64,000 nt of DNA from assembly GCF_015500075.1 (NCBI RefSeq), contig NZ_CP045496.1, forward strand, positions 3,606,001 to 3,670,000, given 5' to 3'. The notes below the pieces were generated by a model. That model saw only the letters and a list, made by a program, of their open reading frames with translations, was not told where the DNA came from and made no database searches. This document shows, one piece after another, positions 33,556 through 41,922 of the stretch (position 1 is its first letter; every line of letters starts with the position of its first letter). The DNA is from Mesorhizobium sp. INR15. Its GTDB lineage: Bacteria; Pseudomonadota; Alphaproteobacteria; Rhizobiales; Rhizobiaceae. The position numbers and the translations under genes were made by a program.

Positions 33556-34245
33556 TCAGGCGTTGGCCAGCACGCTCTGCTTTTCCATGGTGGCGGCCGC
33601 CTTCCGCTTGCCGAAGGCGCGCAGGAATGTGCGCACGCCGTTGGTCGCGGATTGCAGCACGTCTTCGTCCTGTGGCGTGCCGCCAAGCATGAAAGTGGTC
33701 TGCAGTTCGGCGTTGACGAGGCCAAGGAACTGGCGCGCCGCCACGTCAGGATCATCGATCGCGAGGTAGCCGCCATAGGCGAGGCGGGCGAAACGGGCCG
33801 CCAGTGCCGGCCAGGTCTGGCCCGGTCCCCGTTCAAGCCATTCGGCGAACAATTCCGGATACCGCTCGCCTTCCGTCTGGATCAGTTTGCGCAGGAACTT
33901 TCCATCGCGGTTGCAGATGCAGTTGCGGTTCATGCGCACCGCAAAGCCGATCAGATCGGCTTCGAGATCCCTGGGCTGATCGGGGAAGGTGGAAATGGTG
34001 GCGAAGATGCCGGTGTTGCAGCGTTCTGTCAGGTCGCGGACAACGGCAACGAAGAGTTTTTCCTTGTCGCCATGATGATTGTAGACGGTCTGGCGCGAAA
34101 CACCCGCCTCCGCGGCGATGAGATCGATGTTGGCGCCGGCGAAGCCTTCGCGGCAGAACACCGAGGCGGCGGCGTCGACAATGGAGATACGCTTGGCCTC
34201 GTGGCCGCGTGGCGGGAAAGTGTCAGGAGAAACGCCGAGCTTCAT
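33556..34245 (-). CDS. TetR-family transcriptional regulator of the adjacent efflux gene
   Basis: This 229-residue TetR regulator has a DNA-binding domain with AASVFCREGFAGANIDLIA and EAGVSRQTVYNHHGDKE (residues ~25-70) and a TetR_C domain (AefR-like). It is divergent from a Bcr/CflA-type exporter gene. A palindrome embedded in that exporter's promoter is its probable operator, so it should act as a repressor released by an exported compound. Confidence 0.9.
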   Translation of the reverse strand: MKLGVSPDTFPPRGHEAKRISIVDAAASVFCREGFAGANIDLIAAEAGVSRQTVYNHHGDKEKLFVAVVRDLTERCNTGIFATISTFPDQPRDLEADLIGFAVRMNRNCICNRDGKFLRKLIQTEGERYPELFAEWLERGPGQTWPALAARFARLAYGGYLAIDDPDVAARQFLGLVNAELQTTFMLGGTPQDEDVLQSATNGVRTFLRAFGKRKAAATMEKQSVLANA

Positions 34246-34265
34246 GAAAATCTATATAGAGGTGA

Positions 34266-34294
34266 TTGACGAATTAGACAAGACTGTCTAAATT
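34266..34294 (+). promoter_or_regulatory. Promoter of the efflux gene with an embedded TetR operator
   Basis: TTGACG (34266-34271) and TAAATT (34289-34294) are 17 bases apart, a good housekeeping promoter pointing at the MFS gene. The palindrome TTAGACA-AGAC-TGTCTAA (34274-34291) fills the spacer and overlaps the -10, so a bound TetR dimer would block RNA polymerase. Confidence 0.7.
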
Positions 34295-34430
34295 TGTGGA
34301 CATAGAGCAAAGGGATTTCCCTGGTAAGCGAAAAGGAATTCGCTGCCGGCGTCGGAATTTCAGGGGATGGAACGTCCTTGGGTTACCCGCCGGTCACCGG
34401 CGGCAACCAGATTCGAAAGAAGCCTTTATC

Positions 34431-35636
34431 ATGAGCCCCAAATTCCTCCGCATCGCGGTCGTGCTCGGCTTGTTGTCCGCCATCGGCCCGTTCGCCATCG
34501 ACATGTATCTTCCCGCATTGCCGTCGATCGGCGCGGATCTGCACGCCGGCACCTCCGCCGTGCAGATGAGCCTGTTGATTTTCTTTCTTTCCATGGGCTT
34601 CGGGCAGATTGTCGTCGGGCCAATCTCCGACATGGTTGGCCGCAAGCTGCCGCTCTACGGCGGCCTTGCGCTGTTCATGGCCGGCGGCATCGGCTCGGCG
34701 CTCGCGCCCAGCATCGAGTGGCTGATCGCTTTCCGCTTCCTGCAGGGCCTTGGCGCCAGCGCTGGCATGGCGGTGCCGCGCGCCATCGTGCGCGACCTGC
34801 ACACCGGCAATGAAGCCGCCAAGCTGATGTCCCTGCTGATGCTGGTGTTTTCGGTGTCGCCGATCCTGGCGCCGCTGACCGGCAGCCAGATCATCGAGAA
34901 TTTCGGCTGGCGCGCCGTATTCTGGACGGTGACGGGTGCCGCCGCATTGGCGACCATCCTGCTCGCGACCTCGCTCAAGGAGACGCGGCCGGCGGAAGAG
35001 CGCGTTGGTTCCTCCTTTGGCACAGCGCTTGCCGGCTACCGCTTCCTGATGGGTGACCGCAACTTCCTTGGCCTTGTAGCAATCGCCGGCTTCGGTATTG
35101 CCAGCTTCTTCGTCTATCTCTCGAGCTCGTCCTTCATCCTGATCGACCACTATGGGCTGTCGCCTTCGGTCTACAGCGTGTTCTTCTCGATCAACGCGGT
35201 GGCCTTCATCGGCATGTCGCAACTGACCGGCCTGCTCGCCGGGCGCTTCGGGTTGAAGCGCGTGGTCTGGGTGGCGGTGACTGGCTATGCGACGACGATG
35301 GTGGCGCTGTTCGCGATCATGGCGACCGGTGTCGACCGGCTCGACGTTTTGGCGGCGCTGCTGTTCATTGGCTACGGCTTCCTCGGCTTGGTCATTCCGA
35401 CCACCTCGGTGCTGGCCATGGAAGAGCATGGCGAGATCGCCGGCACGGCCTCGGCGCTGATGGGCACGCTGCATTTCGCCATCGGCGCGCTCGCCATGGG
35501 TGTCGCGGGCCTGTTCTTCGACGGCACGCCATTGCCGATGGTCGCAGGCATCACGCTCTGCGCGGTGATTTCCTTCACGCTGGCGAAGATGACGCTTGGC
35601 CGTTCGCGGGAAGCGGTCGAGGCGCCCGCGGAATAG
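34431..35636 (+). CDS. Bcr/CflA-family multidrug MFS exporter
   Basis: This 401-residue, 12-helix MFS transporter starts MSPKFLRIAVVLGLLSAIGPF and has the DHA1 drug:proton antiporter motif C-like segment and the FAIDMYLPALPSI first-helix motif of Bcr/CflA proteins. Motif A appears as GPISDMVGRKLPLYGG. It probably exports drugs or plant toxins in exchange for protons. A TetR regulator is divergent, and a strong terminator follows the gene. Confidence 0.9.
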   Translation: MSPKFLRIAVVLGLLSAIGPFAIDMYLPALPSIGADLHAGTSAVQMSLLIFFLSMGFGQIVVGPISDMVGRKLPLYGGLALFMAGGIGSALAPSIEWLIAFRFLQGLGASAGMAVPRAIVRDLHTGNEAAKLMSLLMLVFSVSPILAPLTGSQIIENFGWRAVFWTVTGAAALATILLATSLKETRPAEERVGSSFGTALAGYRFLMGDRNFLGLVAIAGFGIASFFVYLSSSSFILIDHYGLSPSVYSVFFSINAVAFIGMSQLTGLLAGRFGLKRVVWVAVTGYATTMVALFAIMATGVDRLDVLAALLFIGYGFLGLVIPTTSVLAMEEHGEIAGTASALMGTLHFAIGALAMGVAGLFFDGTPLPMVAGITLCAVISFTLAKMTLGRSREAVEAPAE

Positions 35637-35658
35637 GCCGTATCACCAAACCAACAGT

Positions 35659-35688
35659 AGAAAAGGCCGGGCTTGCCCGGCCTTTTCT
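35659..35688 (+). terminator. Intrinsic terminator after the MFS exporter
   Basis: A perfect hairpin with 14-base arms (AGAAAAGGCCGGGC, TT loop, GCCCGGCCTTTTCT) sits 23 bases after the stop. The A-rich/T-rich bases at its foot let it work in both directions, so it can also serve the AAA gene converging from the right. Confidence 0.9.
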
Positions 35689-35734
35689 ACATCTGAGCCA
35701 ATCCTGTCTCGGCCAGCACGAAACGCAGCCGCGT

Positions 35735-36245
35735 CTAGACCGGGCCCAGGGGCAGCGGCACGAGTTCATAGCCGAGTTCGGTGTAGGTGCTGACCAGCGC
35801 ATGGTAGGTGCGCTCGGCCTCGTCGAGCGTCTGCTTCCGCTCCTCGTCCTGCGCAAAGATTTCCGGCCAGGGCGGCGCGATGAAAACGCGCGCCGCATAA
35901 CGGAAGCTTTTGGCGGCCACCTCGACATGCTCGGGCAGTGGCAGGCCGCACAGCCTGTAGGTAGCCGAGCGTGTCCGGCACGCCACGATCGAAGAAGACC
36001 GGTCCCGTCTGCTCGCGGGCCGCGTGCCAGGAGCGCAGTTCCCATGACAGCATCAGTTCGGCGAACAAGGTCCGGTCCTGCCAGGGCAGGGCGGAGCCAC
36101 CTATGGCCGTCTGGTCACGGATGACGCCGCGCCCGGCTTCAACCGAGGTGGCGAAGCTTGCCAAGCGTAGCGCTTCAATCAACGTAGTCTTGCCTGAGCC
36201 CGGACCACCGGTCAGCACAAAGAATCGATCGGAATCGTTTTGCAT
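35735..36245 (-). pseudogene. AAA_28-type ATPase/kinase with a frameshift
   Basis: The N-terminal part (MQNDSDRFFVLTGGPGSGKTT, Walker A) reads to FFDRGVPDTLGYLQ, then goes out of frame near 35960. The next frame continues without loss as YRLCGLPLPEHVEVAA to the natural-looking end VPLPLGPV. Both halves together make an AAA_28 nucleoside-kinase-like protein of about 170 residues. One extra base in CTACAGG (expected CTCAGG-like) explains the shift. It is either a recent pseudogene or a sequencing error. Confidence 0.75.
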
Positions 36246-36359
36246 GTTCTTGGTCCGTGATTGGAAAGGTGTGGCGAGCGGCTTCGCCATTGGCCGGCGC
36301 TTGAACGCGCCGCAGGCAAAGGCCTGCTTTCGAACCGCATATATCTGAAAGGGAGAAGT

Positions 36360-36660
36360 GGAGGTTTCTGTTGCCAGGTACCTCCGAACCCCGCCTAGAA
36401 GTGCGAACCTCTAGGGCTTGAATTGAAGCTATCGCACCGCTTACGCGGCGAGACGTGCTTCCGCATAGTTGTCATTTGCAACTACAGGTTTAGCCCGATG
36501 ACGGTGGTACCATGCCGGGCAAAAGTACGATCTTTACACCTTCGTCGATCCTATTTCGCCCCCATCAAAATCCGCTCTCTCATCAAGAGCGGTTTTTGGT
36601 GGAGGCGCCGGGTACCGCCCCCGGGTCCGAACGGCTTATTTCATCGCCCATTTATCGCCA
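36360..36660 (-). ncRNA. ssrA: tmRNA, circularly permuted two-piece type
   Basis: On the minus strand, GCA-AAT-GAC... (36479-36441) encodes the tag ANDNYAEARLAA followed by TAA, the classic alphaproteobacterial tmRNA tag. Upstream comes an acceptor piece ending in encoded CCA at 36597, then a 33-base segment that is presumably removed, then the coding piece beginning GGGGGCG at 36563. GGGGGCG pairs with CGCCTCC next to the CCA, giving a seven-pair acceptor stem. The order acceptor piece before coding piece is the permuted arrangement. Outer limits are approximate; the 3' limit is set at the GGAGGT...ACCTCC hairpin near 36362-36387. Confidence 0.9.
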
Positions 36661-36683
36661 TAGTCGGTCAAGCCGACAAAACG

Positions 36684-36712
36684 AATATAGGGGCCCATCG
36701 CGTGAAATGAAA
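36684..36712 (-). promoter_or_regulatory. Candidate ssrA promoter
   Basis: On the minus strand TATATT (36689-36684) is 17 bases from TTTCAT (36712-36707). The -10 is good and the -35 is weak. It would start transcription near 36677, just before the tmRNA acceptor piece. Confidence 0.4.
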
Positions 36713-36885
36713 GGCCGCAATGGCACTTTGTCCCCGTTTCAAAACCGCATCGCAATGGGTTGACTTGGCAACGCTCTCAACCGAAGCTTTGCAACGGTGA
36801 GGCGTTATCGACCTAACGCAAAAGTTGCGTCAGCGCGCCACAAGCCTCATCGATCGGACCGTGGCGCCGACGAGGGGAGTTTTTG

Positions 36886-37197
36886 ATGGCCGACTATCTT
36901 GCAGACGTGAAGAAATACGACGCCGGGGCAAGCGCCGACGTGGTCGACAAGATCGTGAAGCATCTGGGCATCGCGCTGAGGAACCGCGATTCCTCGCTGG
37001 TGTCCTGCACGGATCCGAAGGAACTCGATCGCGTCAAGGCGGGCTGGGTGTCGAAGAAGCTCGGCATAGCTGACGACAAGAAGGCCGATGCTTCGATCGA
37101 GAAGGTCTGCAAGGCGATGGCCGCCGACCACAGCAAGAACCGGGTGACCTTCTATTATCTGGTCGCCAAGGACCTTGGCAAGCTCGGCTCTCTCTGA
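36886..37197 (+). CDS. DUF2853 family protein
   Basis: This 103-residue all-helical protein starts MADYLADVKKYDAGASADVV and matches DUF2853, whose members are small cytosolic proteins of unknown function. The ATG at 36886 follows GAGGGGAG; a TTG one codon before is less likely. Single gene between ssrA and thyA. Confidence 0.85.
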   Translation: MADYLADVKKYDAGASADVVDKIVKHLGIALRNRDSSLVSCTDPKELDRVKAGWVSKKLGIADDKKADASIEKVCKAMAADHSKNRVTFYYLVAKDLGKLGSL

Positions 37198-37355
37198 CGA
37201 TAACGCCGGATCATCTGCAAACTGGCGCCTCCGCGCGCCAGTTTTGATCTTGTTGGGGAACAGTCGCGCGCTGGGCAGGTGCGACGCTGGTTTGTTATGT
37301 TCGTCTAGCCGCCCGTCGGCTATGATTGCCAGACAATCGAATCGAGCCCGAACCG

Positions 37356-38150
37356 ATGCGCCAGTATCTCGACCTTCTGCAGCATGTGCTTGATAACGGC
37401 GACGACCGTCCGGACCGCACCGGCACCGGTACGCGTTCGGTGTTCGGCTACCAGATGCGATTTGACCTTTCGCGCGGTTTTCCCGTCACCACCACCAAGA
37501 AGCTGCACCTGAAGTCGATCATCCATGAACTCCTGTGGTTCCTGGCCGGCGACACCAACATCGCCTATCTCAACGACAACGGCGTCTCGATCTGGGATGA
37601 ATGGGCCGACGAGAATGGCGATCTTGGGCCGGTCTACGGCAAGCAATGGCGCTCGTGGCCGGATGGTCATGGCGGGTCGATCGACCAGATCGCGAATCTT
37701 CTGAAGGAGATACGCCGGAATCCTCAATCGCGGCGGCTGATCGTTTCGGCTTGGAATCCCGCCGAGGTGGAAGCCATGGCGTTGCCGCCCTGCCACTGCC
37801 TGTTCCAGTTCTATGTTTCCGAGGGCCGGCTTTCCTGCCAGCTCTACCAGCGCTCCGCCGATATTTTCCTGGGCGTTCCCTTCAACATCGCCTCCTATGC
37901 GCTGCTGACGCTGATGGTGGCGCAGGTGACCGGACTGCGGCCCGGCGATTTCGTCCATACGCTCGGCGACGCGCATCTCTACTCGAACCATTTCGAACAG
38001 GCGCGCGAACAATTGCAGCGCACGCCGAGAGTGCTGCCGACGATGTGGATCAATCCGGAGGTGAAGGACCTGTTTGCCTTCCGCTTCGAGGATTTCCGGC
38101 TGGAAAACTATGTCGCCGACGCATCGATCAAAGCGCCCATCGCAGTCTAA
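37356..38150 (+). CDS. thyA: Thymidylate synthase
   Basis: This enzyme converts dUMP and methylene-THF to dTMP and dihydrofolate. At 264 residues it is the same length as E. coli ThyA. Visible motifs are RTGTGTRSVFG, the catalytic cysteine in ALPPCHCLFQF, QLYQRSADIFLGVPFNIA and the dUMP-binding HTLGDAHLYSNH. The ATG at 37356 gives the standard N terminus MRQYLDLL. Its stop codon is the first triplet of a long hairpin element (38148-38293). In many rhizobia folA lies a little downstream; here the folA site, 7 kb away, has been replaced. Confidence 0.97.
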   Translation: MRQYLDLLQHVLDNGDDRPDRTGTGTRSVFGYQMRFDLSRGFPVTTTKKLHLKSIIHELLWFLAGDTNIAYLNDNGVSIWDEWADENGDLGPVYGKQWRSWPDGHGGSIDQIANLLKEIRRNPQSRRLIVSAWNPAEVEAMALPPCHCLFQFYVSEGRLSCQLYQRSADIFLGVPFNIASYALLTLMVAQVTGLRPGDFVHTLGDAHLYSNHFEQAREQLQRTPRVLPTMWINPEVKDLFAFRFEDFRLENYVADASIKAPIAV

Positions 38151-38293
38151 GATATGCCGATATTCAGGTGATGCCGGCCTGCGAATGACGGCTTTCCGCG
38201 CTTCCGGTGCTCACGGACCGAATGTCCGCTCCGCTCCGGTTCTCGAAAGCCATCATTCTCGGCTCAGCCTGACCTGAATCTCGGCATATCTTA
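38148..38293. repeat. Long hairpin element A (shared core, locus-specific outer stem)
   Basis: This is a 146-base near-palindrome. The outer arms are TAAGATATGCCGA-T-ATTCAGGT and its complement at the right end, 21 of 22 positions paired. An inner stem pairs GAATGACGGCTTTC with GAAAGCCATCATTC. The core has CTTCCGGTGCTCACGGAC, GAATGTCCGCTCCGCTCCGG and the small hairpin CGGAC-CGAAT-GTCCG. The left arm begins at the thyA stop codon. The core is repeated at 53682-53824, after the diguanylate cyclase, but there the outer stem is different. Confidence 0.85.
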
Positions 38294-38301
38294 CGCACGT
38301 A

Positions 38302-38805
38302 TTATCCAACCTCGAAATCACCCGCCTGCGGCGGAGCGATCGGCTTGAACAGTGTCCGGTCCGGCTTGAGGTCGAGCAGGGGCGTGCCGTCGACGCAATC
38401 CATGCCGCGCACCAGCAGTGTCGGACCTTCGACGCCGACGAGCCTGACGATCGAGGTGCCGATCGGATTGGGCCGCACCGGCGAGCGCAGCGAAAATGTA
38501 CCGCGCGATGTGCCGTCACTGGCCGGGCTTTGCTTTACGAGGTCGCGCCTCGACAGATGCAGCCAATAGAGCAGTTCCAGCCGCTCGAATTTGTCGACGC
38601 CGTCCAAGGCTTCCCGCCAGGGGTCGAAGATTTCAATTCGGCAGACGGGGCCGTCATCACGGCCCTGGCGGGGCGTTGCCATGCGCGAAGTCCAGGGCGT
38701 GTGGATAACGCCGATGAACACCAGCCCGGCATCGGTCGCGGGCGGCGCATCGACCGCGACCTCGCTCGGCCTGATCTCGTTTTCGCGAACCACGGGTTCG
38801 TGCAC
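38302..38805 (-). CDS. TrmO/TsaA-family tRNA N6-methyltransferase
   Basis: This protein of about 167 residues from the UPF0066/TrmO family adds the N6-methyl to t6A37 in tRNA using SAM in E. coli. Visible motifs are FIGVIHTPW at the start of the beta barrel, RIEIFDPWREALDGVDKFERLELLYW and RSPVRPNPIGTSIVRL. It lacks the C-terminal extension of the longer E. coli protein, as is usual in alphaproteobacteria. The start is uncertain; GTG 38805 (or 38793) follows the mop stop by about six bases. It is cotranscribed with mop. Confidence 0.8.
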   Translation of the reverse strand: MHEPVVRENEIRPSEVAVDAPPATDAGLVFIGVIHTPWTSRMATPRQGRDDGPVCRIEIFDPWREALDGVDKFERLELLYWLHLSRRDLVKQSPASDGTSRGTFSLRSPVRPNPIGTSIVRLVGVEGPTLLVRGMDCVDGTPLLDLKPDRTLFKPIAPPQAGDFEVG

Positions 38806-38810
38806 GCTCG

Positions 38811-39020
38811 TCAGTCGATGCCGACCATCACGTCGGACGCCTTGACCACGGCGTAGGCCTGCTTGCCTTTTTCGAGCTTGAGATCGGCGACGGCCTCGTT
38901 GGTGATCGAGGCGGTCACGACAGCACCGCCGCCAATGTCGATCCTGACATGCGAGGTGGTGGCACCCTTGACGATCTCGACAATCGTTCCCTTGAGGATG
39001 TTGCGGGCGCTGATTTTCAT
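38811..39020 (-). CDS. mop: Molybdenum-pterin/molybdate-binding protein, single TOBE domain (molbindin)
   Basis: This 69-residue Mop protein starts MKISARNILKGTIVEIVKG and has the TSHVRIDIGGGAVVTASITNEAVADL molybdate-binding loop region. Molbindins form hexamers that store or buffer molybdate. It is divergent from modABC with a 189-base gap, so both may respond to the same molybdate regulator. The ModE-like protein downstream of modC lacks a TOBE domain of its own, which may make a separate Mop relevant. Confidence 0.92.
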   Translation of the reverse strand: MKISARNILKGTIVEIVKGATTSHVRIDIGGGAVVTASITNEAVADLKLEKGKQAYAVVKASDVMVGID

Positions 39021-39137
39021 CGAAGGTTCCTTTCAAAGTTGTTCTGCGCACCTCTTACCAGAACAATGGCGCGGTGCCACCGCCAAGACTATCGCGGGCG
39101 CCAGATAGAATGTTTCAACGGGCGTCGGGCCTTCCCT

Positions 39138-39161
39138 TGTTATGTTCATGCGGATATATCG
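39138..39161. promoter_or_regulatory. Weak candidate ModE site upstream of modA
   Basis: The sequence TGTTATGT-TCATGC-GGATATATCG is an imperfect dyad with the CGTTATAT/ATATAACG-like half-sites of ModE operators. It lies about 50 bases before modA, between modA and the divergent mop gene. Similarity is partial, so confidence is low. Confidence 0.3.
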
Positions 39162-39209
39162 GTCGGAGGCTTCGAGCCGGTCGAATTCAAAACCCCAGGG
39201 AGAGTTTCC

Positions 39210-40004
39210 ATGACGCGCAGAGGTTTCGGACTGAAGGCGATCGCCGTTGGCGGTTTTGCGGCGGTGCTGATAGCGGCGGTGCCGATGGCGCATGCGGAAG
39301 ACAAGGTCACCGTATTTGCCGCTGCCAGCCTCAAGGACGCGCTTGATGCGGTGAACAAGGCCTGTACCGCCGATGTCGGTGAAGCCGCGACCGTGTCCTA
39401 TGCCGCAAGCTCGGCGCTGGCCAAGCAGATCGAAGGCGGCGCGCCAGCCGACGTCTTCATCTCGGCCGACCTCGACTGGATGAAATATCTCTCGGACAAG
39501 AAGCTGACCAAGCCGGAGACCGAAGTGAAGCTGCTTGGCAACCAGATCGTGCTGGTGGCGCCGAAGGATTCGAAGGCCGAAACCAAGATCGAAAAGGGTT
39601 TTGACCTTGCCAAGCTCATCGGCGACGGCAAGCTCGCCATGGGTGACTTCAAGGCGGTGCCGGCCGGCAAATATGGCAAGGCCGCGCTTGAATCGCTCGG
39701 CGTCTGGTCGTCGGTGGAGGGCAAGGTGGCGCAAGCCGAAAACGTGCGCGCCGCGCTGAAGCTGGTCTCCACCGGCGAAGCCGCGCTCGGCATCGTCTAT
39801 GCCACTGACGCGCATGCCGACAAGGGCGTCAAGGTGGTTGGCACCTTCCCGGAGGATTCGCATCCGCCGATCATCTACCCGGTTGCCCAGACCGCGGATT
39901 CGAAGGACAAGGATACGCTGGCATTCCTCAAGTGTCTGGAATCCGCCAAGGCAGCCGAACTCTTCAAGGCGCAAGGCTTTACGGTCCTGACGCCTAGCAA
40001 CTAA
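39210..40004 (+). CDS. modA: Molybdate ABC transporter, periplasmic binding protein
   Basis: This 264-residue protein binds molybdate in the periplasm and delivers it to ModBC. A signal peptide is present (MTRRGFGLKAIAVGGFAAVL, cleavage after AHA). The mature protein begins EDKVTVFAAASLKDAL, the ModA signature whose serine contacts the oxyanion, and AASSALAKQIEGGAPADVFISAD follows. First gene of modABC, followed 17 bases later by modB. Confidence 0.96.
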   Translation: MTRRGFGLKAIAVGGFAAVLIAAVPMAHAEDKVTVFAAASLKDALDAVNKACTADVGEAATVSYAASSALAKQIEGGAPADVFISADLDWMKYLSDKKLTKPETEVKLLGNQIVLVAPKDSKAETKIEKGFDLAKLIGDGKLAMGDFKAVPAGKYGKAALESLGVWSSVEGKVAQAENVRAALKLVSTGEAALGIVYATDAHADKGVKVVGTFPEDSHPPIIYPVAQTADSKDKDTLAFLKCLESAKAAELFKAQGFTVLTPSN

Positions 40005-40021
40005 AGGTCGCGTTCTGACGC

Positions 40022-40726
40022 ATGAACTGGCTGCTGGACCTCACTCCCGACGAATGGAATGCGGTCCGGCTGTCCATAAAGGTCGCCACGGTGGCGATGC
40101 TTTTCAGCTTGCCGCCAGGCATAGCCATCGCGCTGCTGTTGGCGCGGGGCAGGTTCTGGGGCAAGACGCTGCTCAACGGGCTGGTGCATCTGCCGCTGAT
40201 CCTGCCGCCAGTCGTCACCGGCTATCTGCTCCTGCTCGCTTTCGGCAAACGCGGGCCGGCCGGTGCCTTCCTGGCCGAGCATTTCGGCATCGTGTTTTCA
40301 TTTCGCTGGACGGGCGCCGCGCTGGCCTGCGGCGTCATGGGCTTTCCCTTGATGGTGCGGGCGATCCGGCTGTCGATCGAGGCGGTCGACCGCAAGATGG
40401 AGGCAGCGGCTGGCACGCTTGGCGCCAACCCGCTGTGGGTGTTTGCCACCATCACGCTGCCGCTGATCCTGCCCGGCCTGATCGCCGGTGCGATCCTCTC
40501 CTTCGCCAAGGCGATGGGCGAGTTCGGTGCGACGATCACCTTTGTCTCCAACATCCCGAACGAGACGCAGACGTTGCCGTCGGCGATCTATACGTTCACG
40601 CAAGTGCCGGGCGGTGATGAAGGCGCGCTGCGGCTGACGCTGATCTCGATCATCATCTCGATGGCCGCACTTGTGGCATCCGAAGTTCTGGCGCGGCGCG
40701 TCGGCCGGCGAATGGACATCGAATGA
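40022..40726 (+). CDS. modB: Molybdate ABC transporter permease
   Basis: This 234-residue inner-membrane permease has about five to six helices and the EAA-type loop EAAAGTLGANPLWVFATITLP that contacts the ATPase. It starts MNWLLDLTPDEWNAV. Its last four bases overlap modC (ATGA), so the two are translationally coupled. Confidence 0.96.
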   Translation: MNWLLDLTPDEWNAVRLSIKVATVAMLFSLPPGIAIALLLARGRFWGKTLLNGLVHLPLILPPVVTGYLLLLAFGKRGPAGAFLAEHFGIVFSFRWTGAALACGVMGFPLMVRAIRLSIEAVDRKMEAAAGTLGANPLWVFATITLPLILPGLIAGAILSFAKAMGEFGATITFVSNIPNETQTLPSAIYTFTQVPGGDEGALRLTLISIIISMAALVASEVLARRVGRRMDIE

Positions 40727-41835
40727 CCGTTCTCGTCGATATCAGCCATCGCCTCGGCGATTTCAGCCTCGATACCCGCTTCGAGAGCGCCGGGCGGCTG
40801 ACGGCGCTGTTTGGTCCCTCGGGCTCCGGCAAGACAACGCTGATCAACATGATTGCCGGCCTCATCCGGCCAGACAGAGGCCGCATCGCGGTTGACGGCC
40901 GTGTGCTGGCCGACGCCGAGGCGCGGTTTTTCGTGCCGAAACACAAGCGCCGCATCGGCATGGTGTTCCAGGACGCGCGGCTCTTCCCGCATATGAGCGT
41001 GGCGGGCAATCTGCGCTACGGACGCTGGTTCACGCCGGCGGCGGAACGCTACGCCGAAATGGATGCGGTGGTCGAGTTGCTCGGCATCGGTCCGTTGCTG
41101 GCGCGGCGGCCGGCAAAGCTCTCCGGGGGCGAGAAACAGCGTGTTGCGATCGGCCGCGCGCTGCTGGCCAGTCCGAAACTGCTGCTGATGGACGAGCCGC
41201 TGGCCTCGCTCGACGAGGCGCGCAAGGCCGAGATCCTGCCCTATATCGAGCGGCTGCGCGACGAGACGAAAATTCCGATCGTCTACGTCAGCCACTCGGT
41301 CGCCGAAGTGGCACGGCTGGCCAGCGACGTGGTCATGCTAAGCCAGGGCAAGGTTACCGCGTCCGGTCCCACCGGCGTGGTCATGCAGAGGCTCGATCTG
41401 TTGCCGGCGGAGGAGCGCGGTGAGGGCGGTTCCGTGCTGGACACCAAAGTGCTGCATCATGACGAGGCGTTCGGCATGACCGTGCTTGGTTCGGCGGCAG
41501 GCGACATCAGGGTGCCTCGGCTGGCGGTGACGCCCGGCGCGCCAGTGCGCATCCGTATCCGCGCCCGTGACGTGATGATTGCTACCCAGCAGCCGACAGG
41601 CTTGAGCGCGCTCAACATCTTGCCGGGCACGATTGTCGCGATCAGCCCGGGCGAGGGGCCAGCGGTCGAGGTCGGAATTGATTGCGGTGGCGCAACAGTG
41701 CTTGCGCGGATCACCGAGCAGTCGCGGCATGCGTTAGGCCTGCGGCTTGGGGGGAAAGTTTTCGCGGTGGTCAAGACAGTGAGTTTTGACCGGGCGAATA
41801 CCGGAGCCGGCCTGCCGATCGAAGCCGACGGGTGA
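40723..41835 (+). CDS. modC: Molybdate ABC transporter ATP-binding protein
   Basis: This 370-residue ATPase energises molybdate import. It has Walker A GPSGSGKTT (~residue 31), signature LSGGEKQR, Walker B LLLMDEP and the switch histidine in YVSHS. Residues ~290-365 form a C-terminal TOBE/Mop domain (LSALNILPGTIVAISPG) that senses molybdate and can inhibit the transporter. Overlaps modB by four bases. Confidence 0.96.
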   Translation: MTVLVDISHRLGDFSLDTRFESAGRLTALFGPSGSGKTTLINMIAGLIRPDRGRIAVDGRVLADAEARFFVPKHKRRIGMVFQDARLFPHMSVAGNLRYGRWFTPAAERYAEMDAVVELLGIGPLLARRPAKLSGGEKQRVAIGRALLASPKLLLMDEPLASLDEARKAEILPYIERLRDETKIPIVYVSHSVAEVARLASDVVMLSQGKVTASGPTGVVMQRLDLLPAEERGEGGSVLDTKVLHHDEAFGMTVLGSAAGDIRVPRLAVTPGAPVRIRIRARDVMIATQQPTGLSALNILPGTIVAISPGEGPAVEVGIDCGGATVLARITEQSRHALGLRLGGKVFAVVKTVSFDRANTGAGLPIEADG

Positions 41836-41922
41836 TCCGCGGATGGACTGTCGCTATGTCTTTTTGGAATAGCGGTTCCGCTGAAGACGTTATAGTATGG
41901 ACGTGAGTGCGGAGAACAGGAA

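Noticed and set aside
36423..36763. Plus-strand open frames that look like small genes
   Set aside because: They are antisense to the tmRNA gene, whose tag and acceptor stem explain the sequence.
41872..41905. ModE box upstream of the ModE-like gene
   Set aside because: Only one half-site-like CGTTATA is present and no second half at the right spacing.
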